The notes under the pieces: model-generated
Database searches by the model: none
The model's input: the letters and a program-made list of their open reading frames with translations, nothing else
Told to the model about the DNA's origin: nothing
Shown: piece after piece, positions 54,296 through 63,857 of the stretch
Numbering within the stretch: position 1 is the first letter of the stretch
How the letters are laid out: each line of letters begins with the position of its first letter
Made by a program: the position numbers and the translations under genes
Source of the DNA: an uncultured Acetobacterium sp.
GTDB taxonomy: Bacteria > Bacillota > Clostridia > Eubacteriales > Eubacteriaceae
DNA length: 64,000 nucleotides
Reading direction: 5' to 3'
Assembly (NCBI RefSeq): GCF_963664135.1
Contig: NZ_OY760905.1
Location: 1,178,001-1,242,000 of the forward strand

Positions 54296-55057
54296 TTATC
54301 CAATTCTTCCGATGGTGTTTGACGTAATTTCACTGATCTTATCAAAGATTTTCAGCATCTGGGTACATGAAGTGAAATTGTTTTGCCGTGCAATCAAGTC
54401 ACTCATTTCTTCACCCATATCGACATTTGATTTTTCAATGGTTTCTTGTAGTACGTTATAGGAACCGGCCTGAGCGGCCTGAAAACCGTTAGCGCTTTGA
54501 AAATAACCTTCACCGACCTGAGTCAGATCAGCCCCGTTTGCCACGGTGGAAATATTTAGCCTTGCTACCTCTGCCCCATTTTGGATGATGGTACCATTTG
54601 CTTTTACGGTAAAGTCGCTTCCTGCCAATTGAATGGGTTGTCCGGCAGCGTTTAAAACCTGTCCAACTCCAGGGAGGGTTAAAAAGCCTTGCTGATCCAG
54701 TTCAAATTGACCATTACGGGTTAGTACCTGTCCAAAATTAGCATTTTGGACAACAAAGAATCCCTGCCCTTGAATGGCCATATCCACGCTTCGATTAGTG
54801 TTTTCAAAAATTCCCTGAGTAAAATTTGTAAATTGCGCATCATTGACCGTAATATATGCTCCCGGACCAATATCTGGCTGAGCTATTTTAGGGTCTGTAC
54901 TCATTCTAGAAGCCATATATTCGCCGAATGTTGATTGAATGGTTGTTTGACTTTTGTAACCAGCGGTCGTTACATTTGCAACGTTTTGAGCTAACACATT
55001 TATTGCCTTTTGCCCTGACAGCATCCCAGCTGCAGCAGAATATGATCCTCTATCCAT
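54296..55057 (-). CDS. Flagellar hook-basal body protein (FlgG/FlhP-like rod protein)
   Basis: A 253-aa rod protein: MDRGSYSAAAGMLSGQKAINVL with AQNVANVTTAGYKSQ, then GQGFFVVQ, LTRNGQFELDQQGFL, and the C-terminal EEMSDLIARQNNFTSCTQML with a Cys in place of the usual aliphatic residue. Begins 18 bp after fliA with GAGAGG. FlgG versus FlgF assignment is tentative. Confidence 0.85.
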   Translation of the reverse strand: MDRGSYSAAAGMLSGQKAINVLAQNVANVTTAGYKSQTTIQSTFGEYMASRMSTDPKIAQPDIGPGAYITVNDAQFTNFTQGIFENTNRSVDMAIQGQGFFVVQNANFGQVLTRNGQFELDQQGFLTLPGVGQVLNAAGQPIQLAGSDFTVKANGTIIQNGAEVARLNISTVANGADLTQVGEGYFQSANGFQAAQAGSYNVLQETIEKSNVDMGEEMSDLIARQNNFTSCTQMLKIFDKISEITSNTIGRIG

Positions 55058-55075
55058 TATTATACCTCTCTTGTA

Positions 55076-55912
55076 TTAATAATTTTTTAACCGATTTCTC
55101 ATTTTTATCATTGCCTGTGAATGTATCTGGGATACCCGAGATTCGGTGACACCTAAAACCTCGGCAATTTCTTTTAGCTTGAGGTTTTCATAGTAGTACA
55201 GCGAAACCACTAATCGTTCTTTTTCTTTTAACTGATCAATGGCTTCTCCCAGTTTTAACTTAAGTTCATTAAACAGAATTCTTGATTCTGGGGAATCATC
55301 AGCCTTTTCTTCGGTAATCAACGGTGATACTTCCATCATTTTTTCGTTAATCGCTTCTTCATAAGATAAGACAATGGAATTATGCCGCTGCTGCAGAATT
55401 TTCTGCAGATTTGCTTCTGAGATCCCCATTTTTGCGGCAATTTCCGCTTCGCTCGGTTCTCTTTCCAGTGAGGCGTATAATTCACCGTAGGTTTCTTCCA
55501 ATACTTTTGAAAGACTGCGTTGGCTACGGGGAACCCAATCCTGTTTTCGCATAAAATCGATGACAGCGCCTCGTATTTTTAATGTCGCAAAGGTTTCAAA
55601 TTTATTCCCCATGTCAGGGTCAAATTTTTCCACCGCATCAATGAGCACAATCATTCCCTGATTGACCATATCGTCCAATTGCCCAAAATTGTTATAACTC
55701 CCCTTGAACCTTAAGACAATCTTTTTTACCAGTCCGGTATATTGAAGGACAATTTCATTTCTGACTTCGTTGGTTCGCTGTTGTTTATATACTTGCCATA
55801 ACTCGGCCATCTTACTTTCAAGACTTTGTTCTTCAAGCGATTTTTCGACTGGCACTTCAATTGCCATTTCCTCAATGATATTTTCCTGGCTATTCAATTC
55901 TGCTCGATTCAT
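55076..55912 (-). CDS. fliA: FliA/WhiG/SigD family sigma-28 factor
   Basis: Directs transcription of late flagellar, chemotaxis and probably glycosylation genes. The 278-aa sigma-70-family protein has region 2 (LVKKIVLRFKG, FGQLDDMVNQGMIVLIDAVEKFD, FETFATLKIRGAVIDFMRKQD), region 3 with VPRSQRSLSK and region 4 (ERLVVSLYYYENLKLKEIAE then TESRVSQIHSQAMIKMRNRL). It follows flhA by 36 bp. FlgM at 48.5 kb should be its inhibitor. Confidence 0.95.
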   Translation of the reverse strand: MNRAELNSQENIIEEMAIEVPVEKSLEEQSLESKMAELWQVYKQQRTNEVRNEIVLQYTGLVKKIVLRFKGSYNNFGQLDDMVNQGMIVLIDAVEKFDPDMGNKFETFATLKIRGAVIDFMRKQDWVPRSQRSLSKVLEETYGELYASLEREPSEAEIAAKMGISEANLQKILQQRHNSIVLSYEEAINEKMMEVSPLITEEKADDSPESRILFNELKLKLGEAIDQLKEKERLVVSLYYYENLKLKEIAEVLGVTESRVSQIHSQAMIKMRNRLKNY

Positions 55913-55948
55913 TTTGACACTCCTTATTCTTTAAAGGATTTGCGTGGA

Positions 55949-58009
55949 TCAATTTTCCAATTTGATCATTCCGATAACCTGTATTTGTATATTTGTATCT
56001 ATTTCATTAAAGGAAAGTACGGTTAAATCTGCCATAAATTGTTCAATTAATCGCTTAAAATAAATACGCACAATCGGAGATGTAAGAATAATTGAATGAT
56101 CAATGATTTCTTTGAGCTTCTCAATTTGCTCTGTCACTTTTTCCACAATTGTTTGGACAACTTGGGGATCAATTGCCAGATAAGTGCCATGTTCATTTTT
56201 CTTGGCTGAATTCAAAATAATATTTTCAATTTCCTGGTCCAGAGCAATCACTTTGATACTATTACCATCGGTATATTTTCTGGTAATCGTTCGTTTTAAT
56301 TTTTGTCTGACATATTCGGTAAGCATATCGGTATCTTTAATATTTGTGCCATGATCACCCAGTGTTTCCAGAATGCTTTCTAAGTCTCTAATGGGGATAC
56401 CTTCGTTTAAAAGGTTGATCAGTATTTTCTGGAAATCGGCAATGGATATAATATTGGGGATGACATCATCGACAATCGCCGGATTGCTTTTTGACACATT
56501 TTCCAGCAAGGTGTTAATATCTTGTCGACTTAATAGTTCATGCATGTGTTTTTTAATGACTTCTGACATATGTGTCACGATAACCGAAAGGGCATCGATG
56601 ACGGTATAACCGTAAACCTCTGCCAGTTCCTTCTCATTTTCAGTAATCCATTTTCCTTTAATTCCATAGGCCGGTTCAATGGTTTCAATGCCATCAATGG
56701 GTTCACTCGTGTTTGAAGGATCCAGAGCCAGGTAGTAACCGACTAAAACTTCCCCTTTAGCTATTTCTTCCCCTTTTATTTTAATAACATACTGATTGGG
56801 ATTGATAAGCCCATTGTCTCTTAGTCTGACAGTTGGGATAACCACACCCATATCCATGGCGAATTGTTTTCTGAAAATGACAATCCGATCGATAAAATTA
56901 CCGGAGCTACCTTCATCGACCATCGGTAGTAGGGAATAACCAAACTCCATTTCGATGGGTTCTACGCCAATGATATTATAAACATTATCAATATTTCGAT
57001 AAAAATCAACTTCACTGCTTTCTTCTTGAATCAATTGGGTCATTTGCTCAGCTTCATCTACAACTACCTTCACTCGAGATCGTTGTATGATGAGAAGACC
57101 AAAACCACTTAGCATAATCGCCAACACAAGAATTTGGAGTGCTGGTGCGCCCGGAATCAACGCCAAGGCCGCAACACCAATACCAGCGATCACTAATACT
57201 TGCGGTTGCGATAAAAATTGATTTTTGACATCGACGTTTAAGTTGTTTTCAGAGGCCGCCCGGGTAACGATCATAGCGGTTGCCACCGAGATCATCAAGG
57301 CTGGAATCTGACTGACCAGACCATCCCCAACGGTTGCAATGGAGTAGACTGAGACAACCTCCTGGAAGTCCATGCCCCCCTGTACCATCCCGATAATGAT
57401 TCCACCGATCAGATTGATGACGGCAATAATCATTGCCGCGATGGCATCGCCTTTGACCAGTTTAGTTGCCCCATCCATGGATCCATAAAATTCGGCTTCA
57501 TTTTGAATTTTAAGCCGTCTTTCTTTTGCTTCAACATCCGTGATGGAACCAGAACTAAGATCCGCATCAATCGACATCTGCTTTCCTGGCATCGCATCCA
57601 AGGTAAAGCGCGCCGATACTTCTGAGATTCGTTCAGCGCCCTTTGTGATAACAATAAACTGAACAATGATAATGATGATAAATACGACAAAACCGACAAC
57701 GGCATTCCCACCCAGTACAAAGGTACCAAAGGTTTCGATCATCTGCCCGGCCTGTCCACCATTAGAAAGAATCAGTCGGGTTGATGAAATATTTAAAGCT
57801 AGCCTCAACAAAGTTGTGATCAAGAGCAGTGACGGGAATATCGAAAAATCCAGGGGCCCTTTGATATACATGGTTGTCAATAGAATAATCAATGAAATGG
57901 CCATGCTTAAAATAAACATAAAATCAAGAATAAATGGTGGTAATGGAATGATGATCAGTGCGATGGTTCCAATGATAAAAAACACAACAAGGTTTTGAAT
58001 GATTTTCAT
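55949..58009 (-). CDS. flhA: FlhA, flagellar export gate protein
   Basis: Proton-driven export gate. The 686-aa protein has about eight N-terminal membrane helices with the FHIPEP-family signature (ERISEVSARFTLDAMPGKQM), followed by a large cytoplasmic domain that binds FliI/FliJ and chaperone-substrate complexes (GLINPNQYVIKIKG, VIVTHMSEVIKKHMHELLSR). Overlaps flhB by 4 bp. The flhF and flhG genes that usually follow it in Firmicutes are not present. Confidence 0.97.
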   Translation of the reverse strand: MKIIQNLVVFFIIGTIALIIIPLPPFILDFMFILSMAISLIILLTTMYIKGPLDFSIFPSLLLITTLLRLALNISSTRLILSNGGQAGQMIETFGTFVLGGNAVVGFVVFIIIIIVQFIVITKGAERISEVSARFTLDAMPGKQMSIDADLSSGSITDVEAKERRLKIQNEAEFYGSMDGATKLVKGDAIAAMIIAVINLIGGIIIGMVQGGMDFQEVVSVYSIATVGDGLVSQIPALMISVATAMIVTRAASENNLNVDVKNQFLSQPQVLVIAGIGVAALALIPGAPALQILVLAIMLSGFGLLIIQRSRVKVVVDEAEQMTQLIQEESSEVDFYRNIDNVYNIIGVEPIEMEFGYSLLPMVDEGSSGNFIDRIVIFRKQFAMDMGVVIPTVRLRDNGLINPNQYVIKIKGEEIAKGEVLVGYYLALDPSNTSEPIDGIETIEPAYGIKGKWITENEKELAEVYGYTVIDALSVIVTHMSEVIKKHMHELLSRQDINTLLENVSKSNPAIVDDVIPNIISIADFQKILINLLNEGIPIRDLESILETLGDHGTNIKDTDMLTEYVRQKLKRTITRKYTDGNSIKVIALDQEIENIILNSAKKNEHGTYLAIDPQVVQTIVEKVTEQIEKLKEIIDHSIILTSPIVRIYFKRLIEQFMADLTVLSFNEIDTNIQIQVIGMIKLEN

Positions 58010-59073
58010 GAGATATTTTCCTTCTTTTTATTACTATAAACCCATGCCATTAATTCTGCCACGGCTTTGTAGAGTTCTGCCGGTATGTAATCGTTGATTT
58101 CTACCGATTCATACAAGCCTCTTGCCAATGGTTTATTTTCTTTCACAGGCACCTTGTTTTCTTCTCCAACCTTGACAATTCGCAAGGCGATATGATCTTT
58201 TCCTTTAGCCAGCACCATCGGGGCAACATCATGATCCATATCGTATTTCAAAGCAACTGCATAATGGGTTGGATTTCTGACAATAACATCTGCCTGAGGT
58301 ACCATCTGCATCATTCGACTCATACTCATTTCTCGTTGCTTTTGTCTGATTTTTCCTTTGATCTCAGGATTTCCTTCTGTCTGTTTATACTCGTCTTTGA
58401 CTTCCTGTTTGGTCATTTTTAATTTCTTTTCATAATCATAACGTTGATAGGCGTAATCAAGAATCGCAACAACAGCAAAGATCATGCAGACCGTTTGTAC
58501 CATAGACATGATCTTATCCTGCATAAACATCGTATTTTCATCGATTCTGGTTGTCAGCATATCTGGCGTCATCGGAATCAGGCCTAAAATAATGGTATAA
58601 ATGACCCCTATGATCAGCGTTACTTTAATAATGGATTTAACCAACTCAACCAATGCTCTCAGTGAAACCATTCGTTTTAGTCCACTAAGCGGGTTAATCC
58701 GGTTGAATTTTGGCTTGAGGGCATCCCCGGTAACCAGAAAACCGGTCTGTACACCTGATGCAATAATAGCGGCAATCATGATAATGACCGATATGGGAAG
58801 AATCGAAACAAAGAATACAATCGCACTTTCCCGGAAAAGCTGGCCGACTGTAGCAACCGTCAAAGTATCCAAGTTTACCATTTTATCCATTTGGGCGACA
58901 TATAAATTTTTGATCTGCTGATAAATAAAAGGCACCAGTAAGTTCAAAATAAAAAACGCCATATAGAGAAGAACGACACTGACAACATCTTTACTCTGAA
59001 AGGTGTTTCCTTTTTTCCGCTCGTCTTTTCGCTTTTTGGGGGTCGCTTTTTCGGTTTTTTCTGATCCAGCCAT
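58006..59073 (-). CDS. flhB: FlhB, flagellar export switch protein
   Basis: Export gate component that switches substrate from rod/hook to filament. The 355-aa protein has four membrane helices, the autocleavage motif NPTHYAVALKYD, and a C-terminal domain (ENKPLARGLYESVEINDYIPAELYKAVAEL) of the same type as the stand-alone YlqH at 24.1 kb. Good GGAG site; 21 bp after fliR. Confidence 0.97.
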   Translation of the reverse strand: MAGSEKTEKATPKKRKDERKKGNTFQSKDVVSVVLLYMAFFILNLLVPFIYQQIKNLYVAQMDKMVNLDTLTVATVGQLFRESAIVFFVSILPISVIIMIAAIIASGVQTGFLVTGDALKPKFNRINPLSGLKRMVSLRALVELVKSIIKVTLIIGVIYTIILGLIPMTPDMLTTRIDENTMFMQDKIMSMVQTVCMIFAVVAILDYAYQRYDYEKKLKMTKQEVKDEYKQTEGNPEIKGKIRQKQREMSMSRMMQMVPQADVIVRNPTHYAVALKYDMDHDVAPMVLAKGKDHIALRIVKVGEENKVPVKENKPLARGLYESVEINDYIPAELYKAVAELMAWVYSNKKKENIS

Positions 59074-59094
59074 TTTTTTCTCCGATTTTCAGCA

Positions 59095-59868
59095 CTATAT
59101 AAAAAATGTCAGCACCTGATTTATTTTTTCCATCATCAGTAGGTTCATTTGTGTCATAAAATTTGCCAACGTGGGGATTAAGGTGAAAATGACAATCAAA
59201 CCGATAAAAACCTTTATTTGAATATTAATAACAAAAACATTAATATTCGGTACCAACCGCATTAAAATACCCACGGCAAATTCTGCAATAATCTCGGTAA
59301 CAATGATAGGAATAGCCAATTGTACCGCATATAAAAAAATATAATACATCAGTTCAATAAAATAGACACCAACCTTGTCGCTAACAGTTCCGATTCCAAC
59401 TGGAACTGCCTGGAATGATTTTATCAAAACCGTAAACAAGGCTAAATGAGCATTGGAAATAAAAAAAATAAGCACATACATGCCTGTTAACAGGTTACCT
59501 GTAACAGAAATGTTGGCCTTGGTGGCCGGGTCATACATGGATGCCATACTCAAACCCATTTGCATGTCAATCAATTCCCCACCTAATTGGAAAACAGTAA
59601 GAAACATTGACATGATAAATCCAATAACGATACCAATAATAAACCCTTGAAGCATCGCGCCGATAAATTCAATGGCTGAGTAGTTAATGACCTGAACCTG
59701 ATTTACGCCCAGATCAAAGACTGCATATAAAGCGATTGCTAAGGATAATCCGACTTTCATGATCGTAGGAACACTGTTTCTGCCAAATATCGGATTAAAA
59801 AAAATGACTCCTGCGGTTCTGCAACTGGCCAATAGAAAAATCAAATATTGATTCATGTCAAATGTCAC
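59095..59868 (-). CDS. fliR: FliR, flagellar export gate protein
   Basis: Membrane component of the FliPQR gate. The 257-aa protein has six hydrophobic segments and the FliR motifs FFNPIFGRNSVPTIMKVGLS and GFIMSMFLTVFQLGGELIDMQMGLSMASMYDP as consecutive blocks. I place the start at GTG 59868 after GGGTGA; an ATG at 59856 is also possible. Follows fliQ by 23 bp. Confidence 0.93.
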   Translation of the reverse strand: MTFDMNQYLIFLLASCRTAGVIFFNPIFGRNSVPTIMKVGLSLAIALYAVFDLGVNQVQVINYSAIEFIGAMLQGFIIGIVIGFIMSMFLTVFQLGGELIDMQMGLSMASMYDPATKANISVTGNLLTGMYVLIFFISNAHLALFTVLIKSFQAVPVGIGTVSDKVGVYFIELMYYIFLYAVQLAIPIIVTEIIAEFAVGILMRLVPNINVFVINIQIKVFIGLIVIFTLIPTLANFMTQMNLLMMEKINQVLTFFI

Positions 59869-59891
59869 AATTATCACCCATATTTATTTCT

Positions 59892-60158
59892 CTAGATCTT
59901 AGTAGCAATTAATTCCATAACTCTCAAAAACAAATCCATCATTTGTTGCAACATCCAGCCTCCAAATACAATGAGCATGATGGCAGTGATGATCAATTTA
60001 GGTACAAAGGTCATGGTTTGCTCATTAATGGAAGTAGCCGCCTGGATAATTGAAATAACCAACCCGACTAACATACTAATCAAAAGGATTGGGCCTGCTA
60101 CTTTCATTCCGGTTAGAATTGCATCTCGGAAAATTTCGATTAATTGTGATGTATCCAT
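59892..60158 (-). CDS. fliQ: FliQ, flagellar export gate protein
   Basis: Small (88 aa) gate subunit with two membrane helices (about 15-38 and 52-72). Contains GPILLISMLVGLVISIIQAATSINEQTM in consecutive stretches, the FliQ family core. GGAG site; 16 bp after fliP. Confidence 0.95.
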   Translation of the reverse strand: MDTSQLIEIFRDAILTGMKVAGPILLISMLVGLVISIIQAATSINEQTMTFVPKLIITAIMLIVFGGWMLQQMMDLFLRVMELIATKI

Positions 60159-60174
60159 TTGCCAGCTCCTTTCT

Positions 60175-60963
60175 TTAGTTATAGGTCATAATCAAGGTTT
60201 TGACTAAGAGACCCCATCCGTCTACTACCACAAACAGCATAATCTTAAATGGTAGTGAAATCATAACCGGTGGAAGCATCATCATCCCCATGGACATGAG
60301 CACGCTGGATACAATCATATCAATGATTAAGAATGGAATAAACAACAAAAATCCGATCAAAAAGGCCCTTTTTAATTCACTGATGATAAATGCCGGAATA
60401 ACGATGGTCAATGGCAACTCTTGCGGTGCCAGATTTTCAATACCAGTTTGACCAGCTTGAACAGATAGATTTTTAAACAAGTCTACATCCTGAGTTGTTG
60501 TCTGTTTTAACATCCATTCTTTAATGGGAACAGTTGCCAGATCCAGGAATTGTTGCGTATTTATAGTCCCGGCATTGTAGGGTTGTAAAGCAACCTTATT
60601 GATCTCGGTTAAAACCGGTGCCATGACAAAGAAAGTGATTGCTAATGCCAGGCCAACTAAAATCTGATTTGGCGGTGTTTGTTGTAAACCCAAAGCACTT
60701 CTCAAAAAAGATAACACAATAATAATTCTGCCAAAACAGGTCATCATCAGTAATAAGGTTGGCACAATGGCAATCAACGTCATTAAGACAACAATTTTTA
60801 CAGTATCTGAGCTTTGACCGGCCAGCAGACCTTCTACCGAAAGTTCTGCACCATGAGCTGTTGTTGCTGTCAGAAAAAACAAGATGGCAAGTATCGGCAT
60901 GATGACTAGTGCTTTTTTAAGTGTCACTTTTCTTTTTTTTATCGTCTCAATTTTTTCACTCAT
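60175..60963 (-). CDS. fliP: FliP, flagellar export gate protein
   Basis: Core gate subunit. The 262-aa protein has an N-terminal signal-like segment (residues about 17-40, ending near AHGA) and then four membrane helices. Family motifs are CFGRIIIVLSFLRSALGLQQ, PPNQILVGLALAITFF and the C-terminal GMMMLPPVMISLPFKIMLFV. Overlaps fliO by 8 bp. Confidence 0.96.
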   Translation of the reverse strand: MSEKIETIKKRKVTLKKALVIMPILAILFFLTATTAHGAELSVEGLLAGQSSDTVKIVVLMTLIAIVPTLLLMMTCFGRIIIVLSFLRSALGLQQTPPNQILVGLALAITFFVMAPVLTEINKVALQPYNAGTINTQQFLDLATVPIKEWMLKQTTTQDVDLFKNLSVQAGQTGIENLAPQELPLTIVIPAFIISELKRAFLIGFLLFIPFLIIDMIVSSVLMSMGMMMLPPVMISLPFKIMLFVVVDGWGLLVKTLIMTYN

Positions 60964-61312
60964 TCTGTTTTTCCTTTTGAGAAAATGATTTCACCATACT
61001 CAAAAAGCTTTCTTTTTGTATTTCCTGCTTTTTCTGAAATGAAATTGGTTCTTCAAGTCTTGTCAATATTTGAATGTTCTGCTCGGTCACCCCAACTAAA
61101 TACTGCACGTCCTGAATATCGACAATGATGATTGAACCGTTTTTACCAACAATCAATCTTTCAACTACTTTTATGTGATGTTGTCCAGACAATGATCCCG
61201 GTCTTTTGATAAACCGTTCAATATACCAACGACTGCCGTAATAGGTTAAAACAATGACTCCAACAGTCCCTACCAGTGCCAGAATAATTGAAAACACATC
61301 ACTCATACCCAC
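60956..61312 (-). CDS. fliO: FliO, export gate assembly protein
   Basis: Bitopic membrane protein that helps FliP assemble. The 118-aa protein has one N-terminal helix (about 8-25), then a cytoplasmic FliO domain with HIKVVERLIVGKNGSIIIVDI and QYLVGVTEQNIQILTRLEEP. Start is probably GTG 61312 (AGG 6 bp upstream) or ATG 61306. Between cheY and fliP. Confidence 0.85.
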   Translation of the reverse strand: MGMSDVFSIILALVGTVGVIVLTYYGSRWYIERFIKRPGSLSGQHHIKVVERLIVGKNGSIIIVDIQDVQYLVGVTEQNIQILTRLEEPISFQKKQEIQKESFLSMVKSFSQKEKQNE

Positions 61313-61329
61313 TTTGGACCTACTTTCTT

Positions 61330-61692
61330 TTACTTGCCAAGGGCACTATTGACGGTTTGGATCAGACGATCTGCCTTGAATGGTTTTACAATGAAATCCA
61401 GAGCGCCGTTTTTGATGGCTTCAACGACCATGCCTTCCTGACCCATAGCTGAACACATAATCACTTTTGACTGGGGTTCAAACCCTTTAATCGCTTGTAA
61501 AGCCTGAATACCATCCATAACTGGCATGGTAATGTCCAATAACACTAAATCAGGACGGTTTTCTTTGTACTCTGCCAGGGCAACTTCGCCATTTTCTGCT
61601 TCGATAAAGTCGGTATAACCACCTTTTTTTAAACTATCTTTGATCATCATACGCATAAAGGCCGCATCGTCAACAATTAAAATTTTACTCAT
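61330..61692 (-). CDS. cheY: CheY, chemotaxis response regulator
   Basis: Single-domain receiver whose phosphorylated form binds the motor switch. At 120 aa it has the acidic pair in ILIVDDAAF, the phospho-Asp in LVLLDITMPVMDG, the switch Ser/Thr region CSAMGQ and the conserved Lys in IVKPFKADR. I start at ATG 61692 after AAGGAG; the nine codons further upstream are not needed. Confidence 0.96.
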   Translation of the reverse strand: MSKILIVDDAAFMRMMIKDSLKKGGYTDFIEAENGEVALAEYKENRPDLVLLDITMPVMDGIQALQAIKGFEPQSKVIMCSAMGQEGMVVEAIKNGALDFIVKPFKADRLIQTVNSALGK

Positions 61693-61737
61693 TTTTTTCT
61701 CCTTAATCCATTCTTTCATTGTGATAAATTTATTCTA

Positions 61738-62847
61738 TTATTTTTTTTGATCAGAATTTTCTCTGACTTTGATGATTTCAGTTATTTTAACACTATAGTT
61801 ATCATCGACAACCACAACATCTCCTCGGGCAATCAATCGACCGTTTGCGATGACATCTACCTGGTCACCTGCCTGTCGATCCAATTCTACAATGTTTCCA
61901 AGCGTCAATTCAGCAATATCTTTTATCTTTTTACGGGTCTTACCCAGTTCAACGGTGATTTGGATTGGCACTGACATCAGCAAATCCAAATTGTCTCCTG
62001 GTATATTATTGGTTCGTTGATCCTGATCAAAACTTCGATATTCATATGGGCTAACCTGAACTGGCTGTTGAGGCTGCGCATAGGCCACTGGTGGTGGCTC
62101 ATTTTTGACAACCCGGGCTGGCTCTGCCTGTGGTGCATAAGCTGCCTGTGGTGGCGGTTGATAAGCGGCTTCCGGTTGAACCGGCGCTTGTTGAACTGGC
62201 GGTGGCGGAGCGGCCACTTCCTCTTCCTCGTCATCCATCCCACTGGCACCCATTGACATCGATACAATTTCCCGAGCTAAAGCGGGTTCCATTGCACTGA
62301 TAAATTCGCTTTCCACCAAACCTTCAATGCTTAGATCAAACTTAATACTAACCAGATTATCCCCTTTAAGTGAGAATAAATCCCGGATACTGGATTTATT
62401 GGTTGTATCCAACAGCACTGGCGGGGAAATATTTACTACCTTCCCAAGAAATGAAGCCAAGGCTCCTGCTGCTGCGCCCATCATCTGGTTCATGATTTCG
62501 CCAATGGCACTTTTACTTATTTCATCAAATTCTATATCATCACTGGTGTCCATGTCAAATAACTGCGACAGAATTTTTTTCATGTCCGATTCCTGCAGTA
62601 ACAAAACATTGGCACCTTCGATACCTTCAACGTAATTGATTAAAACTCCAATAACTGGTTCAAGGTAAGCGAACTCAAATGCTTCAACTCCAATTGTTTC
62701 AATTCTTGGCGTTGTAATGTTAACTTTTGTATTTAAAATGGTTGACATGGCTGTTGCTGCCGTCCCCATACTGATATTCATCACTTCCCCGATGACATCA
62801 ATTTCCATTCCTGTTAACTTATCTGGATTCTCTGCTATATCTGTCAT
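61738..62847 (-). CDS. fliY: FliY (FliN-type switch protein with CheC-like phosphatase domain)
   Basis: C-ring component that also dephosphorylates CheY-P. The 369-aa protein has two CheC-type active sites (DVIGEVMNISMGTAATAMST, and AIGEIMNQMMGAAAGALASF), then a Pro/Gln-rich linker (about 210-275), and a C-terminal FliN/SpoA domain (VPIQITVELGKTRKKIKDIA, GNIVELDRQAGDQVDVIANG). It overlaps fliM by 4 bp. Confidence 0.95.
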   Translation of the reverse strand: MTDIAENPDKLTGMEIDVIGEVMNISMGTAATAMSTILNTKVNITTPRIETIGVEAFEFAYLEPVIGVLINYVEGIEGANVLLLQESDMKKILSQLFDMDTSDDIEFDEISKSAIGEIMNQMMGAAAGALASFLGKVVNISPPVLLDTTNKSSIRDLFSLKGDNLVSIKFDLSIEGLVESEFISAMEPALAREIVSMSMGASGMDDEEEEVAAPPPPVQQAPVQPEAAYQPPPQAAYAPQAEPARVVKNEPPPVAYAQPQQPVQVSPYEYRSFDQDQRTNNIPGDNLDLLMSVPIQITVELGKTRKKIKDIAELTLGNIVELDRQAGDQVDVIANGRLIARGDVVVVDDNYSVKITEIIKVRENSDQKK

Positions 62848-63857
62848 ATGTATAGTTCACTTCCCCTCTCATTAAGCTCTTTAATCTGAATAGCTCTTTT
62901 TTTCTTATAGTCTCCCATTTCGCCTCTAAACCACACCTCACTATTTACAACAACATCGACCATAGAATTGGCAGGCTTATTTAACTTTATAATATCCCCC
63001 ACTTCCAATTCATAAATATCCTGTGAGAGTACTTCAGTCTCACCTAACACGCCTTTTATTTCCAATTCTGTTTTTCTTATTTCACTGATAATATTTAGAC
63101 GTCTCTTTTCTTCTGCTTGTTGATCTCCACGTTTAATATTCTTTTTAGTTTGCGACATTTTCTTCTTAAAGAGCATATCTAAGGTAGTTGCTGGGATGCA
63201 GATATTAATTTTCCCTTGGGATTCATTAACCTTGATACTCATAACAATAATAACGACATTCTCATCTGCGCCAATCCCTTGGAGAATCCGAGAATTTGTT
63301 TCGATTTTCATGAGTCTTGGTGATATTTCCAGATAATCAAACCATACATTTTTCATCAGGTTAATCATCCCTTTGTAAAAGTACTCCATCACGCCAATTT
63401 CGATCTCAGTAAATTCGCGATCTTCTTTTAATGGTTTCCCCGATCCCCCTAAAAGCCTGTCAAAGCTGGAAAACCCGACTTCTTTGGATATATCCATTAT
63501 TACCAGATCTTCTTCGTCCTCACTGTCTTTGATATCAAAGTCGATGAGACCCATGAGTACTGAATCCGGTAAAGCGTTATTAAATTCATAGTATTGTTGT
63601 TCTTCTACTTCGATAATCTCTACCAAACTATAGGTCTGCAGAATCCCCGTTATGTGCGAAGACACTAATCTGGCGTAGTTTTCATAGATGCTGAATAAAT
63701 GTTTAAGCTGTTCTCTGGTAAATAGCTTAGGTCTTCTAAAGTCATAATCCTTAACCTTTTTACCCGGAGCCGCACTTGGCGCTTCCGGTTCGTCTTTTCC
63801 ACTTATTAAACTGCTTAAAAGACTATCAATTTGACTCTGCGAAAGAATTTCTGCCAT
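62844..63857 (-). CDS. fliM: FliM, motor switch protein
   Basis: Middle protein of the C-ring and CheY-P docking site. The 337-aa protein has the N-terminal CheY-binding peptide (ILSQSQIDSLLSSL), the central domain (YDFRRPKLFTREQLKHLFSI, GLIDFDIKDS, ITGILQTY) and a C-terminal FliN-like domain (VLGETEVLSQDIYELEVGDI). GGAG site upstream. Probably continues an operon entering from beyond the right edge. Confidence 0.96.
   Translation of the reverse strand: MAEILSQSQIDSLLSSLISGKDEPEAPSAAPGKKVKDYDFRRPKLFTREQLKHLFSIYENYARLVSSHITGILQTYSLVEIIEVEEQQYYEFNNALPDSVLMGLIDFDIKDSEDEEDLVIMDISKEVGFSSFDRLLGGSGKPLKEDREFTEIEIGVMEYFYKGMINLMKNVWFDYLEISPRLMKIETNSRILQGIGADENVVIIVMSIKVNESQGKINICIPATTLDMLFKKKMSQTKKNIKRGDQQAEEKRRLNIISEIRKTELEIKGVLGETEVLSQDIYELEVGDIIKLNKPANSMVDVVVNSEVWFRGEMGDYKKKRAIQIKELNERGSELYI

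Noticed and set aside
62017..62256. Trp-rich plus-strand frame opposite fliY
   Set aside because: Mirror of the Pro/Gln-rich linker codons of FliY; composition artefact.
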